Positions 40,220 to 48,500 of a DNA stretch of 64,000 nt are shown here, one piece after another. Made by a program: the position numbers and the translations under genes. The number at the start of each line of letters is the position of its first letter. Within the stretch, counting starts at the first letter, position 1. The notes beneath the pieces were generated by a model. The model did no database searches. It saw only the letters and a list, made by a program, of their open reading frames with translations, and was not told the DNA's origin. The stretch lies in contig NZ_LT906468.1 in the NCBI RefSeq assembly GCF_900187125.1, forward strand, positions 3,348,001-3,412,000, in the 5' to 3' direction. This DNA is from Sphingobacterium mizutaii (GTDB taxonomy: Bacteria; Bacteroidota; Bacteroidia; Sphingobacteriales; Sphingobacteriaceae).

Positions 40220-40948
40220 TTATTTATAGCTTTTTTTCTGTCTGTTATTGTTGTTGTTATTGTTCGAGGGCCTCTTGTTGTTATTGTTGTTGTTATTGTT
40301 GCTCCTCTTGTTGTTATAGTTGTTTTGTGGCTTGTTTTGTTGTTGTTGGCCACTTCCACTACTTGAGGATTTAACACGATTCCCCGGAGGCGGAGTTTTG
40401 AAGTCAAGCTTGGTCAGCACTGTGTCTCCCGGAAGAACCAATTCTCCACGCGACAAGGTTTTCAGGTCCTGAAGGATTTGATCATCCGATACCGAATCTT
40501 TGTTCCAGGTCAGGTAGGCCATCTTCATGAAATTGGCAATGCTCAATGTCATTTTCAATCTTGCTTCGGGATTACTGATGTTCAATGTTTTATTGATCAT
40601 CTCCTCCACCGTATGTCCATAATGCTTGAACCTAATATTATGGTTCGGGTATTTTAGCGTCTCAGGTTTATGGTGGATATTTTCCTTGGTAGGAATTGGA
40701 TATGGAGAATCCACATCGATCTTGAAGTCCGAAATGATATATAGGTGATCCCAAAGTTTATGCTTGAAATCAGATACATCACGTAGATGCGGGTTCAATA
40801 CCCCCATCATATCAATGACAACCTGGGCTAAGCGGTTTCTTTCTTCCCTATCTGACAGCGTACAAATATAGTCGACCATATTCTGTACATTTCTGCCATA
40901 TTCCGCCAAAATCAATTTTGGTCTAGTGCTGTTATAATCAAAAATCAT
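40220..40948 (-). CDS. DUF4290 protein with Asn-rich tail
   Basis: A 242-residue cytosolic protein. Residues 1–180 are the helical DUF4290 domain found throughout Bacteroidota (FDYNSTRPKLILAEYGRNVQ, then RNRLAQVVIDMMGVLNPHL and KLWDHLYIISDF). Residues about 195–242 are low-complexity: a Ser/Gly/Gln stretch, then blocks of Asn broken by Lys, Arg, Ser and Pro (NNNNNNNNKRP). At DNA level this tail is an imperfect AAC/AAT trinucleotide array on the minus strand (about 40245–40345), prone to slippage. Function unknown. It lies between uvrD and murA, all leftward. Confidence 0.88.
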   Translation of the reverse strand: MIFDYNSTRPKLILAEYGRNVQNMVDYICTLSDREERNRLAQVVIDMMGVLNPHLRDVSDFKHKLWDHLYIISDFKIDVDSPYPIPTKENIHHKPETLKYPNHNIRFKHYGHTVEEMINKTLNISNPEARLKMTLSIANFMKMAYLTWNKDSVSDDQILQDLKTLSRGELVLPGDTVLTKLDFKTPPPGNRVKSSSSGSGQQQQNKPQNNYNNKRSNNNNNNNNKRPSNNNNNNNRQKKSYK

Positions 40949-41005
40949 ATGTTTATTTTGCTTTAACCCTATATAGGTGTTAAATATGTAATGCTAATTT
41001 GGGTA

Positions 41006-43291
41006 TTAATTTACTATTCTAAGCTTGGCAAATTTAAGCAACAATTGCTTCTGTCCCAACTCTTTGAAGAAAATAGTTGCTTTTACGTCCGGTTTGTTTC
41101 CTTCCAGGTTAATTACCTTGCCAAATCCAAAGCGTTCATGTTCAACTTCCATACCAACCTGTAGACCCGAAGTATCCGATGGTGCAAAGTCCGCACTCGG
41201 CTTGTGCGCCTTAGGCAAAATCGAGGTCGTTTTCACCACTTTCGGCTTTGGTTTCGAGAATACATCACCGCTTGTAATGTTCTCCTTACGTTGCCATTGT
41301 ACCCTTTCCGAGCCAAAATCATCATCCATCATCGCCCCTCCACGAGGTTTGAAGTCTAGATCCAGACAGCTTGGATTCAATTCATCCAAAAATCTGCTCG
41401 GCTCGCAATTGTTCAAGGTTCCCCAACGGTAGCGAGATGTTGCATACGAAATATGCAATTTCTTCTCTGCCCGTGTAACAGCAACATAAAACAACCTCCG
41501 CTCCTCCTCCAGTTCCGATCTAGAATTCAACGAAAGCTGCGATGGGAAAAGGTTTTCCTCCAGCCCTACGATATGGACTACTGGAAACTCCAATCCCTTT
41601 GAAGCATGGATGGTCATCAATGAAACCGTATCCGCATTCGGATCCTTATCATTGTCATCATTAGTCAGCAAAGCAATGTCCTGCATAAAGACATCCAGAC
41701 CTTTCTCTTCCAGGTCTTCCCTTTCCGAAAACTCCTTGATACCATTCAATAATTCCTGGATATTCTCATACCTGGCCAGACCTTCAACAGATTTATCTTC
41801 ATATAGATCCTTCAGGATCCCAGAATGCTGTGCAATGTGCATGGCCGTATCAAATGCCGTGTTGGTTTTTGCGGTCGCCTGGAAACTCTGGATCATCAAT
41901 CCAAAATTAGAAACCGATGCCGCACTCCTTCCATCCAAGAACATTTGGGAATTAGCTACCACATCCCACAAGCGCAATTGCTGTTGATCGGCAGCCACCA
42001 TGATCTTTTCAACAGTCGTATCACCGATCCCTCTGCGCGGATAGTTGATCACACGTTTCAGGGCCTCCTCATCGTTCGGGTTGAATGTCAGCCTAAAATA
42101 AGCAATTAAATCCTTAATTTCCTTACGTTGATAGAAGGAAGTTCCTCCGTACAATTTGTAAGGGATATTCAATTTCCGCAAAGCCTCCTCCAATGACCTG
42201 GATTGGGCATTTGTACGATAGAGAATAGCGAAATCCTTATACCTCAATCCTTTCAGAGATTTTTCCTGCGAGATGGCTTCAGCCACGATCTTTCCTTCCT
42301 CATTGTCCGAAAAGGCTCGACTTACCTTGATTTTCTCACCATCCTCATTATCAGAGAACACGTTCTTTTCCAATTGATTCTTGTTGTTGGCAATAATGCT
42401 GTTGGCAGCATTCACGATCATCTTGGTCGAACGGTAGTTTTGTTCTAATTTGAACACCTTCACATCTGGATAATCCTTTTGGAAATTCAAGATGTTCTGG
42501 ATGTTAGCGCCACGGAAGGCATAGATACTCTGCGCATCATCACCTACCACACAAATGTTCTCATTCACCGCGGCCAGTCTCTTCACGATCAAGTACTGCG
42601 AAAAGTTGGTGTCCTGGTACTCATCCACCATCAGGTATTTAAACTGATGCTGATATTTATGCAATACCTCCGGATATTTATTGAGCAACACATTGGTCTT
42701 GAACAGCAAATCATCAAAATCCATCGCTCCAGCACGGTAACAACGCTGTGCATAAGCCATATAGATCTGACCCAACTGTCCTCTTCCATTTGATTGATCC
42801 TCGGCAAGGATCGCTTCGTTCTTATTATATTCCTGTGGGGAAATTAAATTATTTTTCGCTGATGAAATCCTCCCATAAACATGATTCACGTTATAGAGCT
42901 TGTCATCCAGGTTCATCTCTTTCAAAATGGTCCGCAATAGGCTCTTGGTATCATCCGTATCATAGATGGTAAAGTTCTTGGGATATCCCAAAAGTTCTGC
43001 TTCGACCCTCAAGATTCGCGCAAACACCGAGTGGAATGTACCCATCCATATATTCTTGGCTTCAGAGCCTACCACCTTCATGATACGTTCACGCATTTCC
43101 TTGGCTGCCTTGTTGGTAAAGGTCAGCACCAGAACGTTGAAAGGATCAACTCCTTTTTGTATCAAATGGGCTACTCTATAGGTAATTACACGCGTTTTTC
43201 CAGATCCCGCTCCAGCAACAATCATCACTGGACCTTCTGTTTGTTCAACTGCGGCTCGTTGTGAGGGGTTCAGTCCTGCTAAAAAATCCAA
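41006..43291 (-). CDS. uvrD: ATP-dependent DNA helicase UvrD/PcrA (TTG start)
   Basis: A 761-residue SF1A helicase for excision and mismatch repair. Walker A GAGSGKT is at 27–33; KYLMVDEYQDTN is motif II, VVGDDAQSIYAFRGA motif III, LEQNYRST motif IV and VSLMTIHASKGLEFPVV motif V. The C-terminus has a Tudor-like fold (LQVGMEVEHERFGFGKVINL to the end) that binds RNA polymerase in UvrD/PcrA. The start is TTG at 43289–43291, giving MDFLAGLNPSQR, the canonical PcrA N-terminus; a good AGGAGAG ribosome site (43296–43302) supports it. A TAAATTTG -7 element lies at 43339–43346. Confidence 0.96.
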   Translation of the reverse strand: MDFLAGLNPSQRAAVEQTEGPVMIVAGAGSGKTRVITYRVAHLIQKGVDPFNVLVLTFTNKAAKEMRERIMKVVGSEAKNIWMGTFHSVFARILRVEAELLGYPKNFTIYDTDDTKSLLRTILKEMNLDDKLYNVNHVYGRISSAKNNLISPQEYNKNEAILAEDQSNGRGQLGQIYMAYAQRCYRAGAMDFDDLLFKTNVLLNKYPEVLHKYQHQFKYLMVDEYQDTNFSQYLIVKRLAAVNENICVVGDDAQSIYAFRGANIQNILNFQKDYPDVKVFKLEQNYRSTKMIVNAANSIIANNKNQLEKNVFSDNEDGEKIKVSRAFSDNEEGKIVAEAISQEKSLKGLRYKDFAILYRTNAQSRSLEEALRKLNIPYKLYGGTSFYQRKEIKDLIAYFRLTFNPNDEEALKRVINYPRRGIGDTTVEKIMVAADQQQLRLWDVVANSQMFLDGRSAASVSNFGLMIQSFQATAKTNTAFDTAMHIAQHSGILKDLYEDKSVEGLARYENIQELLNGIKEFSEREDLEEKGLDVFMQDIALLTNDDNDKDPNADTVSLMTIHASKGLEFPVVHIVGLEENLFPSQLSLNSRSELEEERRLFYVAVTRAEKKLHISYATSRYRWGTLNNCEPSRFLDELNPSCLDLDFKPRGGAMMDDDFGSERVQWQRKENITSGDVFSKPKPKVVKTTSILPKAHKPSADFAPSDTSGLQVGMEVEHERFGFGKVINLEGNKPDVKATIFFKELGQKQLLLKFAKLRIVN

Positions 43292-43295
43292 AATA

Positions 43296-43302
43296 CTCTC
43301 CT
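43296..43302 (-). promoter_or_regulatory. Ribosome binding site fixing the uvrD TTG start
   Basis: AGGAGAG on the minus strand, 4 nt before the TTG. Strong Shine–Dalgarno sequences are rare in this window, so this one is informative. Confidence 0.55.
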
Positions 43303-43338
43303 AAATTTATCTTATGTAATGCCTCAAAAATGGGGACT

Positions 43339-43346
43339 CAAATTTA
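43339..43346 (-). promoter_or_regulatory. -7 element for uvrD
   Basis: TAAATTTG on the minus strand, a full TAnnTTTG match about 48 nt upstream of the TTG start. Confidence 0.4.
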
Positions 43347-43405
43347 ATAAAAATAGGCATACTATTTTAGAAAATTATCCACAGACACAAGAAGATAGCA
43401 AAAAC

Positions 43406-44035
43406 CTAATCGATTTGATCTAGCAATTGCTGAAATCGCTCCATAAACAGACCCACATGGTAACCGTCGACCAAGGCATGGTGCGCATGTAACGAAATCG
43501 CCATGGTCTTTTTTCCATTGCGGTCCATTAATTTGGCAAAGGAAATCTTCGGACAGGAATCCGGATAGTTGAAGTTCCTGGCATGGGAAAGCGAAGTGAA
43601 ATTCACCCATGGCAATGCGGAACAATGTACCTCATTGATCCTCGCACCACTTAGATCCAATCCCGTAGAGGCCTTCACTTTTTCAATCGCTAGATTTGCC
43701 CCTTCCAAAAAAGAAGATTCATCTTCATGGAAATCGATGTAAGAGAAACCAAATGTATTATCTGCTCTCAGCACCGTGGTCGAGATATGCACCTGATCAT
43801 ACAGGTACAATTCTCCACTATCGATCCGAAGCCTGAAATTCTCGACCTCATTCATGGCCTTCAGCGCTCGGTACAGATAGTACATAAAGAAAGATTGCGA
43901 TCTTTTCTTGGCTTCATGGTAAGCAATACTTAAATCCAACTCAGCAGTAATCCCATGGAACGGCTCTGGAAATTGGGAAAAGAACTCGAAATGTTCTCTT
44001 CTCGCCCAATTTGCTACATCAAATTTCTTTCTCAT
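43406..44035 (-). CDS. Chloramphenicol acetyltransferase-like protein
   Basis: A 209-residue CAT-fold trimeric acyltransferase. The catalytic motif HHALVDGYHVG (about 185–195) matches HHxxxDG, and RREHFEFFSQF near the N-terminus and LPWVNFTSLSHARN (about 140–153) are typical CAT segments. Chromosomal homologues like this are common in Bacteroidota and often have poor or no activity on chloramphenicol, so resistance should not be assumed. Nothing nearby suggests a resistance cassette. A TAGTTTTG element (44043–44050) ends only 7 nt before the ATG. Confidence 0.88.
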   Translation of the reverse strand: MRKKFDVANWARREHFEFFSQFPEPFHGITAELDLSIAYHEAKKRSQSFFMYYLYRALKAMNEVENFRLRIDSGELYLYDQVHISTTVLRADNTFGFSYIDFHEDESSFLEGANLAIEKVKASTGLDLSGARINEVHCSALPWVNFTSLSHARNFNYPDSCPKISFAKLMDRNGKKTMAISLHAHHALVDGYHVGLFMERFQQLLDQID

Positions 44036-44042
44036 ATTTCGA

Positions 44043-44050
44043 CAAAACTA
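44043..44050 (-). promoter_or_regulatory. -7 element adjacent to the CAT-like gene start
   Basis: TAGTTTTG on the minus strand, a full TAnnTTTG match, leaves room for a 5' leader of only about 0–2 nt before the ATG at 44035. Confidence 0.45.
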
Positions 44051-44152
44051 ATCATTCCGCTTTTTTCCGAAAAACGATTGTGGATATTTACTTAACAAAA
44101 ACCAAAACCTCCATAGAAGGTTTCAAACTTCCAAAGGTTTTTTACATTTGTC

Positions 44153-44160
44153 CTATAATC
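44153..44160 (+). promoter_or_regulatory. -7 element for the VanX-like gene
   Basis: TACATTTG, full TAnnTTTG match, 16 nt before the ATG at 44177; no -33 TTG at good spacing. Confidence 0.45.
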
Positions 44161-44176
44161 ATCAAAACCATAGATC

Positions 44177-44860
44177 ATGAAAACTCGGTATTTATTCCTT
44201 ATACACTTGCTTGCCTTGAGCCTATTATTTTCTTGCGCCAGCCAGCGCGAGATCCCTAATTCCTTCGTTAATCTAAAGGATCAGATCCCCAACCTTGAAA
44301 TCGATCTGAGATATTATGGAAACCATAATTTCTTGGGAAGACGCGTCAAAGGCTATGAGGCCAATAAAGTCTTTATCAGCAAGGAAGCAGCAAACGCATT
44401 GGTCCAAATCCAAAAAGAACTGAACCAACAAGGTTTAGGAATCAAGGTATTCGATGCCTACAGACCGCAGCAGGCTGTAAACTACTTTAAGGATTGGGCT
44501 TTGGACATTGCCGATACCGCAGCTAAAAAAGAATTCTATCCTGATGTGGATAAACGAAACCTGTTTAAACTGGGTTATATTGCCGAAAAATCTGGACATA
44601 GCCGCGGTAGTACCATCGACCTCACCATCATCAAACTGCAGGACAAACAAGAATTGGACATGGGAACCGGTTTCGACTATTTCGGCGAACCCTCACACCA
44701 CGATTATAACAACCTTTCAGCAGAACAAAAAGCCAACCGAAAACTACTCAAGGACATCATGGAAAAACATGGCTTCAAAGCTATCGAAGAAGAATGGTGG
44801 CATTATACCCTAAAGAATGAACCCTTCAAGGACCAGTATTTTGATTTTAAGGTGAAGTAG
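44177..44860 (+). CDS. D-Ala-D-Ala dipeptidase, VanX/DdpX-like lipoprotein
   Basis: A 227-residue M15D zinc dipeptidase. The signal peptide ends at lipobox LFSC with Cys20 lipidated, so it acts in the periplasm. The catalytic set is complete: Arg in VFDAYRPQQAV (about 93–103), zinc ligands in SGHSRGSTIDLTII (SxHxxGxxxD, about 140–153), and Glu-His in EEWWHYTL (about 210–217). VanX removes D-Ala-D-Ala in the cytoplasm of glycopeptide-resistant Gram-positives; lipoprotein forms such as this are thought to recycle peptidoglycan dipeptide. No vanH, vanA or vanRS genes are present. Confidence 0.92.
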   Translation: MKTRYLFLIHLLALSLLFSCASQREIPNSFVNLKDQIPNLEIDLRYYGNHNFLGRRVKGYEANKVFISKEAANALVQIQKELNQQGLGIKVFDAYRPQQAVNYFKDWALDIADTAAKKEFYPDVDKRNLFKLGYIAEKSGHSRGSTIDLTIIKLQDKQELDMGTGFDYFGEPSHHDYNNLSAEQKANRKLLKDIMEKHGFKAIEEEWWHYTLKNEPFKDQYFDFKVK

Positions 44861-44876
44861 ATTTGGGGATGATTGG

Positions 44877-45330
44877 TTTGAACCAGGATGGATGGGATGC
44901 GGAGTTCGACTCCGCTCACCCACCGGATGGGCCAAGATCTGGGTTTGAAAGTAGCCTCCTAGACTATATTTGGCCACAATTCTGTAGGGGCGTATCGCAT
45001 ACGCCCGCCGCATAAATTTGAATATATATTGCAGATTACATTGGCGTACAGGTTCTTAACCTTCGGTAAAGAATGACAGGCATTAATAATAGAGAACCGT
45101 ACAGATTCTTCACTAATCGTTCAGAATTGGATATTCCAAGGAGGGATTTAGAGTGAAACGAAGAATCTATTTTTTGTTTTTTTTATGGGTCGTTGTCATC
45201 GCGAAATCGTAAGATGAGCAAACTATTTTTTCTCTGCTGAAAGTTTTATTGAAAAATATTTCACCCACGCTGTGGGTTGGCTTTTTCGTACATCTATTTT
45301 CTATAAAGATTCCACCCACGCTGTGGGTTT
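44877..45330 (+). repeat. Composite non-coding repeat, copy 2
   Basis: The same ordered sub-elements as at 7904–8501: TTTGAACCAGGATG (44877–44890); palindrome GGGCGTAT-cgc-ATACGCCC (44988–45006) in GTAGGGG…CCCGC; a GCGTACAGG unit with TTCTTAACC/GGTAAAGAA (45044–45079); AGATTCTTC (45102–45110) complementary to GAAGAATCT (45160–45168); CGAAATCGTAAGATGA (45202–45217); two ACCCAC-gct-GTGGGT hairpins (45263–45277 and 45314–45328). No credible gene. It lies between the convergent VanX-like and dnaB genes. Confidence 0.8.
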
Positions 45331-45357
45331 TTACATTATCCAAAAAAAAACCAATTC

Positions 45358-45510
45358 CGTAGGCGTATCGCATACGCCCGCCGCATACATTTGAACCAGG
45401 ATGAATGGGATGCGAGGATAGACCAAGATCATGGCATGAAAGTGGCCTCCTAGACTATATTTGGCCACAATTCTGTAGGGGCGTATCGCATACGCCCGCC
45501 TTATACAAAC
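45358..45510 (+). repeat. Partial second iteration of the composite repeat
   Basis: A palindrome (about 45362–45378), then TTTGAACCAGGATG (45390–45403), then about 100 nt nearly identical to 44891–45010 (GGGATGCG, CCAAGATC, then from GCCTCCTAGACTATATTTGG onward), and again GGGCGTAT-cgc-ATACGCCC (45479–45497). Non-coding. Confidence 0.8.
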
Positions 45511-45558
45511 AATCAATAAACATCCATCTTGGGATATGATCTTTTTCAACTTTCCACA

Positions 45559-45588
45559 AAAAAATGCACCCTTTCGGGTGCATTTATA
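45559..45588 (-). terminator. Terminator after dnaB
   Basis: AAATGCACCC (45562–45571), TTTC, GGGTGCATTT (45576–45585). On the minus strand the stem is followed by seven T. Confidence 0.85.
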
Positions 45589-45601
45589 TTTTGTTTACAT
45601 G

Positions 45602-45630
45602 ATGCGGGCTTATGCCATAAGCCCCTACAG
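45602..45630 (-). repeat. Inverted single copy of the REP-like palindrome
   Basis: GCGGGCTTAT-gcc-ATAAGCCCCTAC is the reverse complement form of the unit at 7981–8005. It lies between the dnaB stop and its terminator, inside the dnaB 3' untranslated region. Confidence 0.75.
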
Positions 45631-45643
45631 TGTTTTTGCAGTT

Positions 45644-47239
45644 CTAAAACGGTGCATCATCCGGCATATCATTCATCCTTGACGGCATGGTGATCCCTCC
45701 GCCGAAGTCGCCGAAATTACCTGATGGTTGGATTGCATTTCCCATCCCACCGCCGAAATCATTGAAACTTCCGCCATCTGGACCCATACCCGAGAAATCA
45801 TCCTCAAGATCGACGAACTTCACATATTTACCGACGAAACGCAATGGAACAATACCGGTCTCACCGTTACGGTGTTTGGAGATAATAACCTCTCCCACCC
45901 CTACGGTAGATCTTCCTTCCTCATCTTCTAACAATCCGTAGTACTCTGGACGGTACAGGAACAATACCATATCGGCATCCTGCTCAATAGATCCAGACTC
46001 ACGTAAGTCGGATAACATAGGACGCTTACTGTTTCCTGGTCTAGACTCAACCGCACGACTTAACTGCGATAAGGCCAAAACTGGAATGTTCAATTCTTTC
46101 GCTACTGATTTTAAGGCACGTGATATACTACCGATCTCCTGTTCACGGTTACCACCACCTTTACCATCAGCTTTACCATGCATTAACTGCAAGTAATCGA
46201 CGATTACCATCTGTATATCATACTGAGCCTTCAGACGTCTACACTTAGCACGGAATTCAAACACGTTCAGTGCCGGCGTATCATCAATAATCAATGGCGC
46301 CTCAGTCAAACGACCAATCCTTGAGTGCAATTGCTGCCATTCATGGTCGGCTAGATTTCCTTTTTTCAGTTTCTCTTGTTCAATCTCTGTTTCACCAGCG
46401 ATTAAACGATTCACCAACTGCACGGATGACATCTCCAGGGAGAATACAGCTACTGCCTTATTATGGTCTACTGCAGCATTACGCGCCACGGATAATACGA
46501 ATGCCGTCTTACCCATCGCAGGACGAGCCGCGATAATCACCAAGTCAGAAGGTTGCCAACCTGAGGTCATTCTGTCCAATGCAGTCAGACCTGAAGGTAT
46601 ACCGGTCAATCCATCGGTTTTATCACGCAAGGATTCCAAAGAGGAAATCGCTTCCCGCATGATATCGTCCATCTTTCTGGAATCTCTCCTCAAGTTGTTT
46701 TGGGCAATATCAAAAAGGGATTTCTCTGCATGATCCAATAGATCGAAGATATCCGAGGTTTCATCATAGGACGAATTGATGATTTCCGTGGAAACCTTGA
46801 TCAATTCACGTTGAATATATTTCTGCGAAATAATACGGGCATGGTATTCTATATTGGCAGCCGATACCACACGGTCAGTCAACTGTGTAATATAATAGGC
46901 ACCACCTACCATTTCCAAGGCTCCCATCTGGCGCAGTTCAGCAACTACGGTCAAAATATCGATTGGGGAAGTCTTCTGGAATAGGTTATAGATTGCCTGG
47001 AATATCTTCTGATGCGACTCTTTATAAAACGACTCTGGTTTCAAGATATCAATGACTTCACTTAGTGCATTTTTCTCCAACATCAGGGCACCTAACACTG
47101 CCTCCTCAAGGTCCAATGCTTGCGGAGGGAGCTTGCCTAGTCCGGAGACTAAGTTATTTAAGCTCGTTCTTTTCTTGTTGAAATTTGCACGACTAGGTTG
47201 TCCTGACGTACTGTTGTTAAATTCGTTTTCTAAAGACAT
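45644..47239 (-). CDS. dnaB: Replicative DNA helicase DnaB
   Basis: A 531-residue hexameric helicase unwinding DNA ahead of the replisome. The N-terminal primase-interacting helical domain (about 38–145, LPPQALDLEEAVLGALMLE) is followed by the RecA-like motor with Walker A ARPAMGKT (238–245), VFSLEMSS, IVDYLQLM (Walker B) and RLRESGSIEQDAD-like DLRESGSIEQDADMV with the arginine finger later. No intein is present. The C-terminal Gly/Phe/Asp-rich tail (about 495–531, GGGMGNAIQPSGNFGDFGGG) is typical of Bacteroidota DnaB. A TACATTTG element is at 47291–47298, and two DnaA-box-like sequences lie further upstream. Confidence 0.96.
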   Translation of the reverse strand: MSLENEFNNSTSGQPSRANFNKKRTSLNNLVSGLGKLPPQALDLEEAVLGALMLEKNALSEVIDILKPESFYKESHQKIFQAIYNLFQKTSPIDILTVVAELRQMGALEMVGGAYYITQLTDRVVSAANIEYHARIISQKYIQRELIKVSTEIINSSYDETSDIFDLLDHAEKSLFDIAQNNLRRDSRKMDDIMREAISSLESLRDKTDGLTGIPSGLTALDRMTSGWQPSDLVIIAARPAMGKTAFVLSVARNAAVDHNKAVAVFSLEMSSVQLVNRLIAGETEIEQEKLKKGNLADHEWQQLHSRIGRLTEAPLIIDDTPALNVFEFRAKCRRLKAQYDIQMVIVDYLQLMHGKADGKGGGNREQEIGSISRALKSVAKELNIPVLALSQLSRAVESRPGNSKRPMLSDLRESGSIEQDADMVLFLYRPEYYGLLEDEEGRSTVGVGEVIISKHRNGETGIVPLRFVGKYVKFVDLEDDFSGMGPDGGSFNDFGGGMGNAIQPSGNFGDFGGGITMPSRMNDMPDDAPF

Positions 47240-47290
47240 ACTAAAAAATATTTCTCGGCTTGATTCACCCTGTTTTCAAGGATAGGGTAA

Positions 47291-47298
47291 CAAATGTA
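47291..47298 (-). promoter_or_regulatory. -7 element for dnaB
   Basis: TACATTTG on the minus strand, a full TAnnTTTG match, giving a leader of about 45 nt. Confidence 0.45.
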
Positions 47299-47462
47299 AG
47301 AAAAATAAAAGTCGCCCTACTATCAAGTTTTGAACAGTAAAAAATAGGTGCTCCAACAATCATGCAATAGCAGTTGTAAAACAGGGACTAATAATCAACA
47401 TCAATTGTGAAGAACCTGTTAATAACTAAATATACGCATTAAAAATCAAGCCTTTACCCGAA

Positions 47463-47490
47463 TGTGGATAAGATTGGCCGATGTGAATAA
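47463..47490. promoter_or_regulatory. Pair of DnaA-box-like sites upstream of dnaB
   Basis: TGTGGATAA (47463–47471), the complement of the perfect box TTATCCACA, and TGTGAATAA (47482–47490), matching TTATNCACA, same orientation with start-to-start spacing of 19 nt. The rest of the 47240–47725 gap shows promoter elements for dnaB (left) and the SDR gene (right) and nothing else. Confidence 0.4.
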
Positions 47491-47630
47491 CCTACCCGAA
47501 AGGGTCATGCAAACAGTTATTTTCAGGCCTTTTGCCCTCTTCAATTCATAGTCAACGAGTTAAGCGCTTTCAGGTACTCTTTAAGTTTATGAAAGCATTT
47601 GCAGGAACAGAAATTTTTAGTCTTTTGTTG

Positions 47631-47638
47631 TATATTTG
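47631..47638 (+). promoter_or_regulatory. -7 element for the SDR operon
   Basis: TATATTTG, a full TAnnTTTG match. Transcription would start near 47644, which excludes the upstream TTG at 47636 as the SDR start. Confidence 0.5.
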
Positions 47639-47725
47639 TTATGTATCATAATCAAGCATCTACTGAAATTCCGGATCTCCATTCGGGAAAAAAGTATGAA
47701 GCCAAGTAAAATAAATTTCAATAAA

Positions 47726-48487
47726 ATGAGGACAGTTTTAATCACGGGAGCTAGCTCTGGAATCGGAGAAGCTTGCGCCCTGGAATTGGCAAAAGAAAAT
47801 AAATACAGGTTTCTTTTATGTGCCAGAAGAGTTGAAAAACTGGAAGAATTGATTCAAAAAATCAAAACCATCAACCCTAATACCGAAACCCATAGCTTTA
47901 AATTGGATGTCCGCAATGCGGAAGAGGTAGAAACCACTTTATCCAACCTTCCACAGGAATGGAAAAAGGTCGATATCCTAATCAATAACGCTGGACTTAG
48001 CCAAGGTTTAGACTCCATCCAAGATGGACAGATTGGCGACTGGGACCGTATGATCGACACCAATGTCAAAGGCTTATTGTATGTCAGCAAATTTGTTATC
48101 CCCATGATGGAAGGTAGTGAACAAGCTCATATCATCAATATGGGATCTATCGCAGGAAAAGAAGTCTATCCAAACGGGAATGTCTACTGCGCTACCAAAC
48201 ATGCTGTGGATGCATTGACCAAAGCCATGCGCATTGACCTGCTGGCCAAAGGCATCAAGGTCACCAGTATAGACCCCGGCATGGTAGAGACCGAATTCTC
48301 CGAAGTGAGGTTCCATGGCGATAAAGATCGTGCAAAAACAGTTTACAAGGGATTGACACCCTTATCAGGCCAAGACATCGCCGAGATCGTATCTTTCGTC
48401 CTTTCCAGACCAAAGCATGTCAATATCAACGACCTATTGGTAATGCCAACCGCCCAAGCAAACGGTACACTTGTTATTAGAAAATAA
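47726..48487 (+). CDS. Short-chain dehydrogenase, YdfG-like
   Basis: A 253-residue classical SDR. The cofactor motif is VLITGASSGIGEACA (about 4–18), NNAGLSQG near 87, the catalytic Ser in INMGSIAGKEVYPNG, and YCATKHAVD carrying Tyr and Lys (about 155–163). A basic residue pattern after the glycine motif (CARRVEKLEEL) suggests NADPH. It resembles YdfG, which oxidises L-allo-threonine, serine and 3-hydroxy acids. The start is ATG 47726; another ATG at 47696 would add 10 residues. It overlaps the region of the yqeY start and forms an operon with yqeY and a GNAT gene. Confidence 0.9.
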   Translation: MRTVLITGASSGIGEACALELAKENKYRFLLCARRVEKLEELIQKIKTINPNTETHSFKLDVRNAEEVETTLSNLPQEWKKVDILINNAGLSQGLDSIQDGQIGDWDRMIDTNVKGLLYVSKFVIPMMEGSEQAHIINMGSIAGKEVYPNGNVYCATKHAVDALTKAMRIDLLAKGIKVTSIDPGMVETEFSEVRFHGDKDRAKTVYKGLTPLSGQDIAEIVSFVLSRPKHVNINDLLVMPTAQANGTLVIRK

Positions 48488-48500
48488 ATACTATATATAT

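Noticed and set aside
40127..40407. Overlapping Cys/Val-rich frames opposite the DUF4290 tail
   Set aside because: Translation of the trinucleotide repeat on the wrong strand or frame.
43406..44860. Antibiotic resistance island (CAT-like plus VanX-like genes)
   Set aside because: The genes are divergent with their own core-type promoters, flanked by uvrD and dnaB, without mobile elements or van regulators; both families have chromosomal housekeeping members.
44877..45510. CRISPR array
   Set aside because: Repeats are few, of several kinds, unevenly spaced and diverged; no cas genes in the window.
45167..45549. Minus-strand frames of about 70 codons in the 44.9–45.6 kb gap
   Set aside because: They read through palindromic repeats (the recurring RRAYAIRPYRI peptide is just the GTAGGGG palindrome translated) and have no independent support.
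47463..47490. Replication origin (oriC)
   Set aside because: Only two box-like sites, no dnaA, gidA or similar neighbours, and no obvious AT-rich unwinding array beside them.
47589..47651. 20-codon ORF MKAFAGTEIFSLLLYICYVS before the SDR gene
   Set aside because: It overlaps the TATATTTG promoter element, so it would lie upstream of the transcription start.
47641..47709. 22-codon ORF just after the SDR promoter as a leader peptide
   Set aside because: Its ATG is only 2 nt after the -7 element, composition is unremarkable and no competing RNA structure follows.
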